64,000 nt of DNA, from contig CM026562.1 in NCBI GenBank assembly GCA_015143295.1, positions 16,086,041 through 16,150,040 on the forward strand, written 5' to 3'. This document shows, piece by piece, positions 23,168 to 35,700 of the stretch. The stretch comes from Tetracentron sinense. Its lineage: Eukaryota; Streptophyta; Magnoliopsida; Trochodendrales; Trochodendraceae. Position 1 is the stretch's first letter; each line of letters starts with the position of its first letter. The position numbers were made by a program, and so were the translations under genes. The notes under the pieces are model-generated. The model had not been told where the DNA came from. It saw nothing but the letters and a program-made list of their open reading frames with translations, and did no database searches.

Positions 23168-26100
23168 AAATCTAAACCTATGATCGGATTTTGATGTCAT
23201 TTGATCTAACGCCCATATTTCGACCAAACCTGAGTGTGGGAATTCGTTTGGATGGAATGACTGAAATTCATATTTAGAGAGTCTACTTCGGCCAAATCCT
23301 AATAACGTGCACCAAATCTAAACCTGTGAACGGATTTCGATGTCATTTTTTCTAACGCCAGTATTTCGAACAACCCTGAGTGTGGGAATTCGTTTGGATT
23401 GAATCCGAGGTCGTTACCCCGATTTGGACACTGAGAGGCTCGAAATCCATACTTAGAAAGTATATTTTGGCATAAACCTAAAACCGCACAAAATCCAAAC
23501 AGGGGGTCGGATTTCGATGTCGTACTTCTAACGTGTGTATTTCGAACCAAACTAAGTGTAGGCATTCTAATTCGAAGGAATCCGTGGTCGTTTACCCGAT
23601 TAACGCACCGAGAGGCCCGAAATTCATACTTAGAAAGTATACTTCGGCCTAAACCTACAAATGCGCACCAAATCCAAATCGGGGGTCTGATTTCGATTGC
23701 CTTTTTCTAACGCTTGTATTTCGACCCAACCTAAGTGTAGGAAATCGTTTTGATTGAATCTGAGGTCGTTTGCCCGATTTGGGCACCGAGAGGCCCGAAA
23801 ATCATACCTAGAAAGTATACTTCGGCCAAAACCTACAAACGTTGACAAAATTAAAACTTGTGATCGGATTTCGGTGTTATTTGTTCTAACGCATGTATTT
23901 CGATCCAAACTAAGTGTGATAATTCATTTTGATAGATTCCGAGGTCATTTGCCCAATTTGCGCACCAAGAGGCCGAAATCCCTACTTAGAAAGTATACTT
24001 CGGCCAAAACGTAAAAAAGCGCACCAATTTCAAACCGGGAGTTGGACTTCGATGTCGTTTCTTTTGACACCTGTATTTCGACCAAACCTGAGTGAGGGAA
24101 TTCGTTTCGATGGAATCCGAGGTCGTTTCCCCGATTTGAGCATCGAGAGGCCTAAAATTCATGCTTACAAGGTATACTTCGGCCTAAACCTACAAACTCT
24201 CACCAAATCCAAACCTGTGATAAGATTTCGATGTCATTTCTTGTAATGCGTGTATTTCGATCCAACTTAAGTGTGGGAACTCGTTTTGACAGAATCCAAG
24301 AGGATTTGCTCGATTCGGGAAGCCAAGAGGCCCGAAATTCATAACTTTTCGCATACTTCGGTCTAAACCTACAAACGCGCACCAAATCTAAACTGTGCTC
24401 AGATTTCGATGCCGACTCTTCTAACGCAGTATTTTGACCCAACCTTAGTGTAGCAAATCATTTCAATGGAATCCGGGGTTGTTTTCCCGATTTGGGCATC
24501 AAGACGCCTGAAATTCATATTTAGAATGTCTACTTCGGCCAAAACCAACAAACGCGCACCAAATCTAAATCTGTGATCGGATTTTAATGTCATTTGTTCT
24601 AACGCCCGTATTTCGACCAAACTTGAGTGTGGGAATTCGTTTGGATGGAATGCCTGAAATTCATATTTAGAAAGTCTACTTCGGCCAAAACCTAAAAACG
24701 CGCACCAAATCTAAACCTGTGAACTGATTTCGATGTCATTTTTTCTAACGCCAGTATTTCGACCAAACCTGAGTGTGGGAATTCGTTTGGATTGAATCCG
24801 AGGTGGTTACCACGATTTGGGCACTGAGAGGCTCGAAATCCATACTTAGAAAGTATACTTCGGCCTAAACCTAAAAACGCACAAAATCCAAACAGGGGGT
24901 CAGATTTCGTTGTCGTACTTCTAACGTGTGCATTTTGACCCAACCTAAGTGTAGGAATTCTAATTCAAAGGTATCCGGGGTCGTTTACCCGATTCGCCCA
25001 CTTAGAAGCCGAAATCCATACTTAGAAAGTATACTTCGGCCTAAATGTAAAAAAGCGCTCCAATTCCAAACCGGGGGTCGGATTTCGATGTTCCTTCTTT
25101 AAACGAACATACTTCGACCAAACCTAAGTGTGGAAATTCGTTTCGATGGAATCTGATATCATTTGCCCGATTTGGGCACCGAGAGGCTCGAAATCCATAC
25201 TTGGAAAGTATACTTCGGCCTAAAAAAAACAAACAACACGCAAGGACTCAAAACCTGTGATCAGATTTGGGATGTAATTTCTTCTAACGCATGTAATTAG
25301 ATCCAACGTAAGTGTGGGAATTCGTTTCAATAGAATCCGAGGCCGTTTGCCCGATTTGCGAACCAAGAGGCTGAAACACATGCTTAGAAAGTATACTTCG
25401 TCCTAAACCTAGAAAAGTGCACCACATCCAAACTGGGGGGGGTCGGATTTTGATGCCATTTCATCTAATGCGTGTATCTCGACCCAACCTAAGTGTAAGA
25501 ATTCGTTTCGATAGAATACGAGTTCGTTTTTCCCGATTTGGGCATCGAGAGGCCCGAAATTCATACTTAGAAAGTAAACTTCGGCCTAAACCTACAAACA
25601 TCAACCAAATCAAAACCTGTGATAAGATTTCAATGTCATTTGTTCTAACTCGTGTTTTTCAATCAAACCTAAGTGTAGGAATTCATTTCGATAGAATACG
25701 AGGTCGTTGGCTTGATTTACACATTGAGAGGCCGAAATCCATACTTAGTGTACTTCGGCCTAAAAGTAAAAAAACGCACTAATTCCAAACTGTGGGTCGG
25801 ATTTCGATGTTGTTTCTTTGAACGCCTGTATTTCGACCAAACCTGAGTCTAGGAATTTGTTTCGATTGAATCCGAGGTCTTTTCCCTAATTTGGTACCGA
25901 GAGGCTCAAACTCCGTACTTAGAAAGTATACTTCAGTCTAAACCTACAAACGAGACCCAAATCCAAACCGGGGGTCGGATTTTGGTGCCGTTTCTACTAA
26001 TGCTTGTATTTCAACCAAACCTAAGTGTGGGAATTCGTTTCGATGGAATCCGAGGTCATTTCCCCGATTTGGGCACTGAGAGGCCCGAATATCATACCTA

Positions 26101-28955
26101 GAGAAAGTATACTTCGGGCTAAACCTACAAACGTGGACAAAATCAAAACCTGTGATCGGATTTCGATGTCATTTGTTCTAACACGTGTATTTCGATCCAA
26201 CCTAAGTGTGATAATTCATTTTGATAGATTCCGAGGTCATTTGCCCGATTTGCGCACCGAGAGGCCGAAATCCATACTTAGAAAGTATACTTCGGCCAAA
26301 ACGTAAAAAAGCGCACCAATTCCAAACCGGGAGTTGGACTTCGATGTCGTTTCTTCTAACACCAGTATTTCGACCAAACCTGAGTGAGGGAATTCGATTC
26401 GATGGAATCCGAGGTCGTTTCTCCGATTTGGGCACCGCGAGGCCCAAATTTCATGCTTACAAAGTATACTGCGGCCTAAACCTACAAACGCGCACCAAAT
26501 CCAAACTTGTGATAAGATTTCGATGTCATTTCTTCTAACGCATGTATTTCGATCGAAACCAAGTGTGGGAATTCGTTTCGACATAATCCGAGGGTGATTG
26601 CTCAATTTGGGAACTGAGAGGCCCGAAATTCATAACCTTTCGCATACTTCTATCTAAACCTACAAACGCGCACCAAATCTAAACTTGTGATCAGATTTCG
26701 ATGCCGATTCTTCTAACGCGGGTATTTCGACCCAACCTTAGTGTGGGAAATCATGTCAATGGAATCCGGGGTTTTTTGCCCGATTTGGGCACTGAGACGC
26801 CTGAAATTGATATTTAGAAAGTCTACTTCGGCGAAAACCAACAATCGCGTACCAAATCAAAACCTGTGATCGGATTTCGATGTCATTTTGTTCTAACGCC
26901 CGTATTTCGACCAAACCTGATTGTGGGAATTCGTTTGGAAGGAATGCCTCAAACTCATATTTAGAAAGTCTACTTCGGCCAAAACTTAAAAACACGCACC
27001 AAATCTAAACCTATGAACGGATTTCGTTGTCATTTTTTCTAACGCCAGTATCTCGACCAAACCTGAGTGTGGGAATTCGTTTGGATTTAATTTGAGGTGG
27101 TTACCCCAATTTGGGCACTGACAGGCTCAAAATCCATACTTAGAAAGTATACTTCGGCCTAAACATGAAAACGCACAAAATCCAAACAGGGGCTCAGATT
27201 TCAATGTCGTACTTCTAACGTGTGTATTTCGACCCAACCTAAGTGTAGGAATTCTATTCGAAGGAATCTGTGGTCGTTTACCCAATTCGCGCATTGAGAA
27301 GCCAAAATCCATACCTAGAATTATACTACTGCCGAAACGTAAAAAAGCGCTCCAATTCCAAACCGGGGGTTCGTTTTTCGATGTTCCTTCTTTAAATGCA
27401 CATATTTCGACCAAACCTAAGTTTGGAAATTTTTTTCGATTTAATCTGATATCGGTTGCCCGATTTGGGCACCGAGAGGCTCAAAATCCATACTTAGAAA
27501 GTATACTTCGGCCTAAAAAAAACTAACGCGCAAGGAGTCAAAACCTATGATCAGATTTTGATGTAATTTCTTCTAACGCGTGTATTTCGATCCAACGTAA
27601 GTGTGGGAATTAGTTTCAATAGAATCCGAGGCCGTTTGCCCGATTTTCACCCCATGAAGCTGAAACACATGCTTAGAAAGTATACTTTGTCCTAAACCGA
27701 GAAAAGCGCCCCACATCCAATCTAGGGGTCGGATTTTAATGCCGTTTCATCTAATGCGTGTATCTCGACCCAACCTAAGTGTAAGAATTCATTTCGATAG
27801 AATCCGAGTTTGTTTCCCCGATTTGGGCACCGAGAGGCCCGAAATTCAGACTTAGAAAGTAAACTTCAGCCTAAACCTACAAACGCGCACCAAATCAAAA
27901 TCTGTGATCAGATTTCGATGTCATTTGTTCTAACTCGTGTTTTTCGATCAAACCTAAGTGTAGGAATTCGTTTCGATAGAATACGAGGTCGTTTGCCTGA
28001 TTTACGCACTGAGAGGCCGAAATCCATACTTAGAAAGTGTACTTGGCCTAAAAGTAAGAAAAACACACTAATTCCAAACTGTGGGTCGGATTTCGATGTC
28101 GTTTCTTTTAACGCCTGTATTTCGACCAAACCTTAAGTCCAGGAATTCGTTTCGATGGAATCCGAGGTCTTTTCCCTAATTTGGGTACCGAGAGGCTCAA
28201 AATCCATACTTAGAAAGTATACTTCGGTCTAAACCTATAAACGCGGCCCAAATCCAAACCGGGGCTTAGATTTCGGTGCCATTTCTTCTAACACTTGTAT
28301 TTCAACCAAACCTAAGTGTGAGAATTCGTTTCGATGGAATCCAAGGTTGCTAGTTCGATTTGGGCACCGAGATGCTGAAATTCATACTTAGAAAGTATAC
28401 TTCAGCCTAAACGTAAAAAAGCGCAGCAATTCCAAATCAAGGGTTGGATATTGATGTCCTTTCTTCTAACACCTATATTTTGACCAAACCTGAGTGTGGG
28501 AATTCGTTTCGATGGAATCCGAAGTCGTTTCTCCGATTTGGGCACCGAGAGGTTTGAAATCTATACTTAAAAAGTATACTTCGGCCTAAACCTACAAATG
28601 TGCACCAAATCTAAACCGAGGGTCAGATTTCGATGATGTTTCTTCTAACGCATGTATTTCGACCAAACCTAAGTGTGGGAATTCCTTTCGATGGAATCCG
28701 AGATTATTTGCCCAATTTACGCACCGAGAGGCCGAAATCCACACTTAGATAGTATAATTCGGCCTAAAAGTAAAAAAGCGCACTAAGTCAAAACTAGGGG
28801 TCGGATTTCGATGTCGTTTCTTTTCACGCCTATATTTCGACCAAACCTGAGTCTAGGAATTCGTTTTGATGGAATCCGAGGTCTTTTTCCTGATTTGGGT
28901 ATCGAGAGGCTCAAAATCCATACTTAGAAAGTATACTTCAGACTAAACCTACAAT
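23168..28955. repeat. Satellite array, part 1 (monomer about 179 bp)
   Basis: Head-to-tail repeats spaced about 178-180 bases. Landmarks in nearly every monomer are GTGTATTTCGA, GGGAATTCGTTT (an EcoRI site), ATTTGGGCACCGAGAGG, ACTTAGAAAGTATACTTCGG (with the perfect palindrome AAGTATACTT) and CTAAACCTACAAACGCGCACC. Some monomers are shortened to about 140 bases (near 23170-23290, 24560-24690 and 26850-26980). Blocks repeat at a larger scale: distinctive variants at 24700, 25040 and 25220 return at about 26990, 27340 and 27515, a period near 2.3 kb. Both strands show chance ORFs of 60-120 codons; the period is not a multiple of three and I see no gene. Confidence 0.95.
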
Positions 28956-28985
28956 ATTTTTATTTTTTTTTGGAAAAGGAAAGCT

Positions 28986-29002
28986 GGGGTTAGGGAGACC
29001 CC
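28986..29002 (-). other. LINE 3'-terminal hairpin (LINE-D)
   Basis: Minus-strand GGGGTCTCCCTAACCCC keeps the GGGG and CCCC arms of the hairpin in LINE-B, with one loop change. It lies 14 bases from the T-rich tail. Confidence 0.65.
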
Positions 29003-29030
29003 GACCAGAATAGAATAAATAACAATAATA

Positions 29031-29274
29031 TTACATCTTAAGGTACCAACGACCCCTGGCATCGTCACTAACAATTTTAGCAAGAGCTAGAGGGAAGTCA
29101 TCAAAGGCAAGAAAAGTCTCACTAGGAGATGTACAAAAGTTTGATAGAAAATCACCAGCCTTGTTTGTGGCCCTCGGCACAAAAATAATTGTGAAACTCT
29201 CAATAGTTGAGGACAAGGTTTCAATTTCTAGGAGAATACTAGTGAATCGCCACAGCCATTTGCAAGCTTTGGTA
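29031..29274 (-). pseudogene. LINE-D ORF2 C-terminus (end of RNase H domain)
   Basis: An open frame on the minus strand from the truncation point to the TAA at 29031 reads KACKWLWRF, then VPRATNKAGDFLSNF, and ends RWYLKM. It matches the last 80 or so residues of LINE-B ORF2 (PRETNKAADFLSKF, HQYLKM). The N-terminal 90% or more of ORF2 is absent. The last RNase H aspartate (AGDF) is kept. Non-functional by truncation. Confidence 0.85.
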
Positions 29275-29275
29275 A

Positions 29276-30563
29276 TACATGTGTATTTCGACCCAATCTA
29301 AGTGTGTGAATTTGTTTCGATGGTATCTGAGTTCGTTTGCCCAATTTGGGATCCGAGAGGCCGGAAAATTATACTAAGAAAGTATACTTCGGCCTGAACC
29401 TATAAACGCGCACCAAATCCAAACCTGTGATCGGATTTCGATGTTATTTGATTTAACGCATGTATTTCAATCCAACCTAAGTGTGGGAATTCGTTTCAAT
29501 GGATTCTGTGGTCGTTTGCCCGATTTCTTCTAATGCGTGTATTTCGACTCAACCTAAGTGTGAGAATTCGTTTCAATGGAATCCGAGGTCGCTAACCTGA
29601 TTTTGGAACCGAGAGGCCGAAATTCTTACTTAGAAATATACTTCGACCTAAATCTAAAAATGGGCACCAAAATGCAAACCGCGGGTCGGACTTCGTTGCC
29701 GATTCTTCTAACGTGGGTATCTCGACCCAAACTTTGTGTGGGAAATCGTTTCAATGGAATCCGAGGTCGTTTGCCCAATTTAGGCACCGAGAGGCCCAAA
29801 ATTCGTACTTATAGAAAGTATACTTCGGCCTAAACCTACAAACGTGCACCAAAGCCAAACCGAGGGTCTAATTTCGATGGCCTTTTTCTAACACTTGTAT
29901 TTCAACCCAACCTAAGTGTGGGAAATCGTTTTGATTGAATCCGAGCTCGTTTGCCCGATTTGGGCACTAAGAGGCCCGAAAATGATACCTAGAAAGTATA
30001 CTTCGGCCTAAACCTACAAACGCGAACCAAATCCAAATCGGGGGTCAGATTTTGATTTTGTTTCTTCTAACGCGTGTATTTCGATCCAACCTATGTGTTG
30101 AAATTCGTTTCGATAGAATCCGGGGTCATTTGCCCGATTTCCGCACCGAGAGGCCCAAATCCATACTTACAAAGTATATTTTGTCCCAGACCTAAAAAAG
30201 TGCAGCACATCCAAACCGGGGGTTAGATTTTAACGTCATTTCTTCTAACGCGTGTATTTCGACCCAATCCAATTGTGAGAATTGTTTCAATGGAATTCAA
30301 GTTCGTTTGCCCAATTTGGGCTCTGAGAAGCTGATCTCATCATTTCTTCTAATAAACGTAAAAAAGAGCACTAATTCCAAACCGGGAGTCGGATTTCGAT
30401 ATTATTTCTTCTAATGCTTGTATTTTGACCAAACCTGAGTGAGGTATTCATTTCGATGGAATTTGAGGTTGTTTCCCCGATTTGGGCACCGAGAAGCCGA
30501 AATCCATACTTAGAAAGTATACTTCGGCCTAAACGTAAAAATGCGCACCAATTCCAAATCGGG
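29276..30563. repeat. Satellite array, part 2
   Basis: About seven monomers of the same roughly 179-bp satellite between the LINE stub and the solo LTR. A distinctive monomer (GTCGCTAACC, CTTACTTAGAAATATACTTCGACC) near 29590-29640 recurs near 33550, 39110 and 43750, marking larger duplicated blocks. Confidence 0.93.
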
Positions 30564-32722
30564 TGTAGAACCCTGGAACTTTTTGCATATGTCTTGGAAT
30601 GTGTGTCAATGCATGATGTCCTTGTAATCTCCTTTTTTATAGAATGAGAATTTGGAAGCCTTTGAGAAATTGTTTCAAGAATGCTATAATTAATTAAATA
30701 AATTATTTAATAATGTTCTATATCCTTGAAAGGGTCCTAGTCATGTTTAGAAGAGGTGATAAGGGAAGTAGGATGAGTCCAAGTAGTAGGAATGGGTGAA
30801 AAATGGACTTGGTGTCAAAACCTACAGAGAATCGATCGCTTGGTCCATGTAGCGATCGATTGGTCCATAACCGATCTATCCGTAGCTATTGACTGGTGCA
30901 CTTTTTTGTATGGGGAAAAATTCAGAGAGCTTGTTTTTGACCGATCGTTCGGTATTAGTCACCGATCGATCGGTTTTTCTTATTTTGCAGAATTTCATTA
31001 AGGGCCTTTTCGTCTTTGGGGCTTTATTAAGGCTTACCCGAGCCTTATGGGTTTCATAAACCCTAAGTAAGGCATTTGAAAGAAAGGGAGAGAGGAGAAA
31101 GGGGATTCTAACCTAGGGTTTCCATTTAGGAAGGACTCAAAGGGTTTAAAGACCCTAGATCATACCTCAAGGCTCTGATTCTTCAGTCCAAGGTTCAAAC
31201 TCGTGAGGAGCACGTTCTTCAAGCTAGGGCAGCGACTTCACACACGTGTTGGAGGGTTTTCCTCGCTTCTTCAAGGTCGGTACCTTTTGCTACCCTCCTA
31301 GTTATGGTTTCCTCTTTTCTTTCCTTATTTCTTTGTTTCTCTAAACTATAACTATGCTATGAGTTGGGATGCATGAATGGAGATGGGTGTTGGGTGATGG
31401 ATGTCATGTGAATGTGTTGTGATGAATGGAATGGGAAGGGTATTGTACCAATAATAAACACATATGTATGTCGTAAACATAAACTCACCTAGAAAAGCAT
31501 GATGTAGGCTTTAACAAATAATGTACACACCACATGTTTGATGAAATGCCAAGGTGAAGAAAATGAGTTTTAAATCAAGAAATGGATGTTTAAAAGTGTA
31601 TGAAATTGCTAGGGTTTGTAATAGTGTGATTAATTGCTTTCCTTAAATGACATGAATATTTACTTATTTAAAATTATGATATTCTAGGTATTATTGAAAT
31701 CCCAAATGTTATATTTAATTTCAAATGGAAGCATGTACACGATCCCACAAGCACGGCATGCATAACATGGTTTACCGGCGTTTTCAAGAAAAAGGTTTAG
31801 AGGTGAGACATATCTTACGATATGTTTTGCCTCGCTTTTGACAAGAAGACAAGAACAAGCATTGCATAGGAGGGAGTTTACACTTCCCTCCCTACCAAGA
31901 GGGGTCTCCCCTCACTCACAAGTGCATGGCATTGAAAGAAGGGTCTCCCTTCCCTCTCAAGTGCATGTCATTAGAAGAGGGGTCTCCCCTCCCTCCCAAG
32001 TGCATCTCACAAGCGCATCTCACAAGTTACATGAGCATGTTGAAATTCCACGCAAGCACGCATGACAGACACGCTCGACAAGATGATAAGTTTTTAAGCA
32101 CGAAAAGAGTACTTTCAAGTCAAGTCAAGTGCACGATGATTTCAAGAGATTTATCGGCTTTCATGTGATGCAAGCACGAATATGAACTGTTTTGCTTTCC
32201 TTTTATTATATGAATTGCTTCCTGCTTTATATATCTCGTTATTGTTATGCTGTGACTATTGGTTAGCATTTGGTACACGTTGAGTATTCCATGCTCAGCT
32301 GTACGTTTATGTCGGCAGGTACTGAGGGGGCTGCTGCTCCATTTGTTATCTGTGCTCCTGCCCCTTGGGTGGAGGAGTATGTTGAGGAACCTGTGGAGGA
32401 ACCTCAGGTAGATGAGTACTACTAGGTGGTAGATTCTGAGTGATCTGTGGGTGAGCTTGAGAGAGTATGTCCATGTATTTTGGCGGGCCTGTCCGCACCT
32501 TCTTTTGTGATTTCCTTTTGTACAACTTGGATCATGTGTATATATACTTAGAAGTTTGGTTAGTCTTCCACTGTGCTATGTTAAGTTCATGCTTCTGCTA
32601 TTATGTCCTCTTTGTATATGCTCCAGGTGTTTTGCAGGATGGTTTGTCAAACAACTCATGTAAGTCATGATAGGTCATCCAAGATTCACTCTAACTCCTA
32701 GGTTGGGTTTTGGGTCGCGACA
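30564..32722 (+). mobile_element. Solo LTR 2 (Ty3/gypsy, G2-related family)
   Basis: A 2159-bp sequence starting TGTAGAACCC and ending GGGTCGCGACA is flanked by a perfect 5-bp duplication TCGGG (30559-30563 and 32723-32727), and satellite continues on both sides. Its start, palindrome cluster (about 30830-30980), GGTCGGTACC block (31283) and end resemble the LTRs of the G2 element (49860-64000). There is no internal region, so it is a solo LTR. It also carries the inverted repeat (32279-32299), the hairpin array (about 31890-32005) and the short ORF (32309-32425). Confidence 0.93.
32309..32425 (+). CDS. Short LTR-borne ORF (solo LTR 2), 38 codons
   Basis: ATG at 32309, TAG at 32423-32425. 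It reads MSAGTEGAAAPFVICAPAPW, then VEEYVEEP, and ends VDEYY. Compared with the G1 copies it has substitutions and one codon fewer, yet frame, start, stop and core are kept although the surrounding LTRs are strongly diverged. Function unknown. Confidence 0.5.
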   Translation: MSAGTEGAAAPFVICAPAPWVEEYVEEPVEEPQVDEYY

Positions 32723-35700
32723 TCGGGGGTCGGATTTTGATGTCATTTCTTCTAACACCTGTATTTTGACCAAACTAAGTGTGACAATTCCTTTCGATGG
32801 AATCCGAGGTCGTTTCCCCGATTTGGGCACCGAGAGGTTCGCATGATGTCGTTTCTTCCTACAAACGCACACCAAATCCAAACTGAGGGTCGCATTTCGA
32901 TGTCGTTTCTTCTAACGCATGTATTTCGACCGAACCTAAATGTGGGAAATCGGTTCGATGGAATCCATGGTCGTTTACCCGATTTACGAACCGAGAGACC
33001 TGAAATTCAAACCTAGAAAGTATACTTTGGCCTAAACCTATAAACGTGCACCAAATCCAAAACTGTGATCGGATTTCGATGTCATTCGATTTAACGCGTG
33101 TATTTCGATCCAACCTAAGCGTGAGAATTCGTTTCGATGGAATCCGAGGTCTTTTCCTAGATTTGGGTACCGAGGGGCTCAAAATCCATACTTCGGCCTA
33201 AACCTACAAACGCAGCCCAAATCCAAACCGGGAGTCGAATTTCGATGCCGTTTCTTCTAACGCGTGTATTTCGACCCAATCTAAGTGTGCGAATTTGTTT
33301 CGATTGAATCCGAATTCGTTTGCCCGATTTGGGCTCCGAGAGGCCGGAAATTTATACTTAGAAAGTATACTTCGGCCTGAACCTATAGACGCGCACCAAA
33401 TCCAAACCTGTGATCAGATTTCGATGTCATTTGATTTAACACGTGTATTTCAATCCAACCTAAGTGTGGGAATTCATTTCGATGGATTTTGAGGTCGTTT
33501 GCCCGATTTCTTCAAAAGCGTGTATTTCGACTCAACCTAAGTGTGGGAATTCGTTTCAATGGAATCCGAGGTCGCTAGCCCAATTTGGGAACCGAGAGGC
33601 CGAAATTCTTACTTAGAAATATACTTCGACCTAAATCTAAAAAAAGGCACCAAAATGCAAACCGTGGGTCGGACTTCGATGCCGATTCTTCTAACGTGGA
33701 TATTTCGACCCAAACTTTGTGTAGGAAATCGTTTCGATGGAATCCGAGGTCGTTTGCCTGATTTAGGCACCGAAGAGGCCCGAATTCATACTTATAGAAA
33801 GTATACTTCGGCCTAAACCTACAAACGTGCACCAAATCCAAATCGGGGGTCTAATTTCGATGGCCATTTTCTAACACTTATATTTTTGACACAACCTAAG
33901 TGTAGGAAATCGTTTTGATTGAATCCGAGGTCGTTTGCCCAACTTGGGCACCGAGAGGCCCGAAAATCATACCTAGAGAAAGTATACTTTGGCCTAAACC
34001 TACAAACGCGGACAAAATCAAAACCTGTGATCGGATTTCGATGTCATTTGTTCTAACGCGTGTATTTCGATCCAAAATAAGTGTGATAACTCATTTCGAT
34101 AGATTCCGAGGTCGTTTGCCTGATTTGCGCACCGAGAGGTCGAAATCCATACTTAGAAAGTATACTTCGCCCAAAATGTAAAAAAGCGCACCAATTCCAA
34201 ACCGGGAGATGGACTTCGATGTCGTTTCTTCTAACACTTATATTTCGACCAAACCAAAGTGAGGGAATTCGTTTCGATGGAATCTGAGGTCGTTTCCCCG
34301 ATTTGGACACCGAGAGGCCCAAAATTCTTGCTTACAAAATATACTTCGACCTAAACCTACAAACACGCACCAAATCCAAACCTGTGATAAGATTTCTATG
34401 TCATTTCTTCTAACGCGTGTATTTCGATCCAACCTAAGTGTGCGAATTCGTTTCAACAAAATCCAAGGGCGTTTGGTCGATTTGGGAACCGAGAGGCCCG
34501 AAAGACATAACTTTTCGCATACCTCGGTCTAAACCTACAAACACACACCAAATCTAAACCTGTGATCGGATTTCGATATCGATTCTCCTAACGGGGGTAT
34601 TTCAACCCAACCTTAGTGTGGGAAATCGTTTCAATGGAATCCGGGGTTGTTTGCCCGATTTGGGCACCGAGACGCCTGAAATTCATATTTAGAAAGTCTA
34701 CTTTGGCCAAGACCAACAAACGCGCACCAAATCTAAACCTGTGATCGGATTTCGATGTCATTTGTCCTAACGCCCATATTTCGACCAAACCTTAGCGTGG
34801 GAATTCGTTTGGATGGAATGCCTGAATTTCATATTTAGAAAGTCTACTTCGGCCAAAACCTAAAAATGCTGACCAAATCTAAACCTGTGAATGGATTTCA
34901 ATGTCATTTTTTCTAACCCCAGTATTTCGACCAAACCTGAGTGCGGGAATTCATTTGGATGGAATCCGAGTTCGTTACCCCGATTTGGGCACTGAGAGGC
35001 TCGAAATCCATACTTCGAAAGTATATTTCAGCCTAAACCTAAAAACACACCGAATCCAAACAAGGGGTCGGGTTTCGATGTCGTACTTCTAACGAGTGTA
35101 TTTCGACCCAACCTAAGTGTAGGAATTCAATTCGAAGGAATCCATGGTCGTTTACCCGATTGGCAAACAGAGAAGCCGAAATCAATAACTAGAAGGTATA
35201 CATAGGCCTAAACGTAAAAAAGTGCTCCAATTCTGAACCGGGGGTCGAATTTAGATGTCCTTCTTTAAAGGCATATATTTCGACCAAACCTAAGTGTGGG
35301 AATTCGTTTCAATAGAATCCAAGGTCTTTTGCCCGATTTACGAACCAAGAGGCTGAAACACATGCTTAAAAAGTATACTTCGTCCTAAATCTAAAAAAGT
35401 GCACCACATCCAAACCGGGTTTCGGAATTTGATGTTTTTTCTTTTAATGCGTGTATCTCGATCCAACCTAAGTGTAAGAATTCGTTTAGATGGAATCCGA
35501 GTTTGTTTCCCCGATTTGGGCACCGAGAGGCCCAAAATTCATACTTAGAAAGTAAACTTCGGCCTAAACCTACAAACGCGCACCAAATCCAAACCTGTGA
35601 TCAGATTTTGATGTCATTTGTTCTAACTCGTGTATTTCGATCAAACTTGCATGTAGGAATTCGTTTCGATAGAATACGAAGTCGTTTGCCCGATTTACGC

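Larger units (their letters stand above)
28956..29275 (-). mobile_element. LINE-D: 5'-truncated LINE stub inside the satellite
   Basis: On the minus strand this 320-bp piece holds the end of ORF2, the LINE 3' UTR with the hairpin (28986-29002) and a poly(A) tail, read as T-rich 28956-28971. Both sides are satellite, so it inserted into the array. The satellite phase across the insertion is not continuous; roughly 65 bases appear to be missing. No clear target duplication is seen. Confidence 0.88.

Noticed and set aside
23299-28136. Many ORFs of 60-120 codons on both strands in the satellite (for example with FARFGHREARNSYLES or SKSDPRFG repeats)
   Set aside because: They recur with the satellite period on both strands at once, shift frame from monomer to monomer because the unit is not a multiple of three, and have no fixed start. 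They reflect low stop-codon density of the repeat.
30850-30980. Restriction-modification or Dam-type signal because of dense GATC
   Set aside because: The GATC sites belong to longer LTR palindromes in a plant genome; no such system is expected or seen.
31838-32168. ORFs at 31838-32065 and 31926-32168 reading REEGSPLPPKC repeats
   Set aside because: They read through the hairpin array; the repeats explain the periodic peptide and the frame is not kept in other families.
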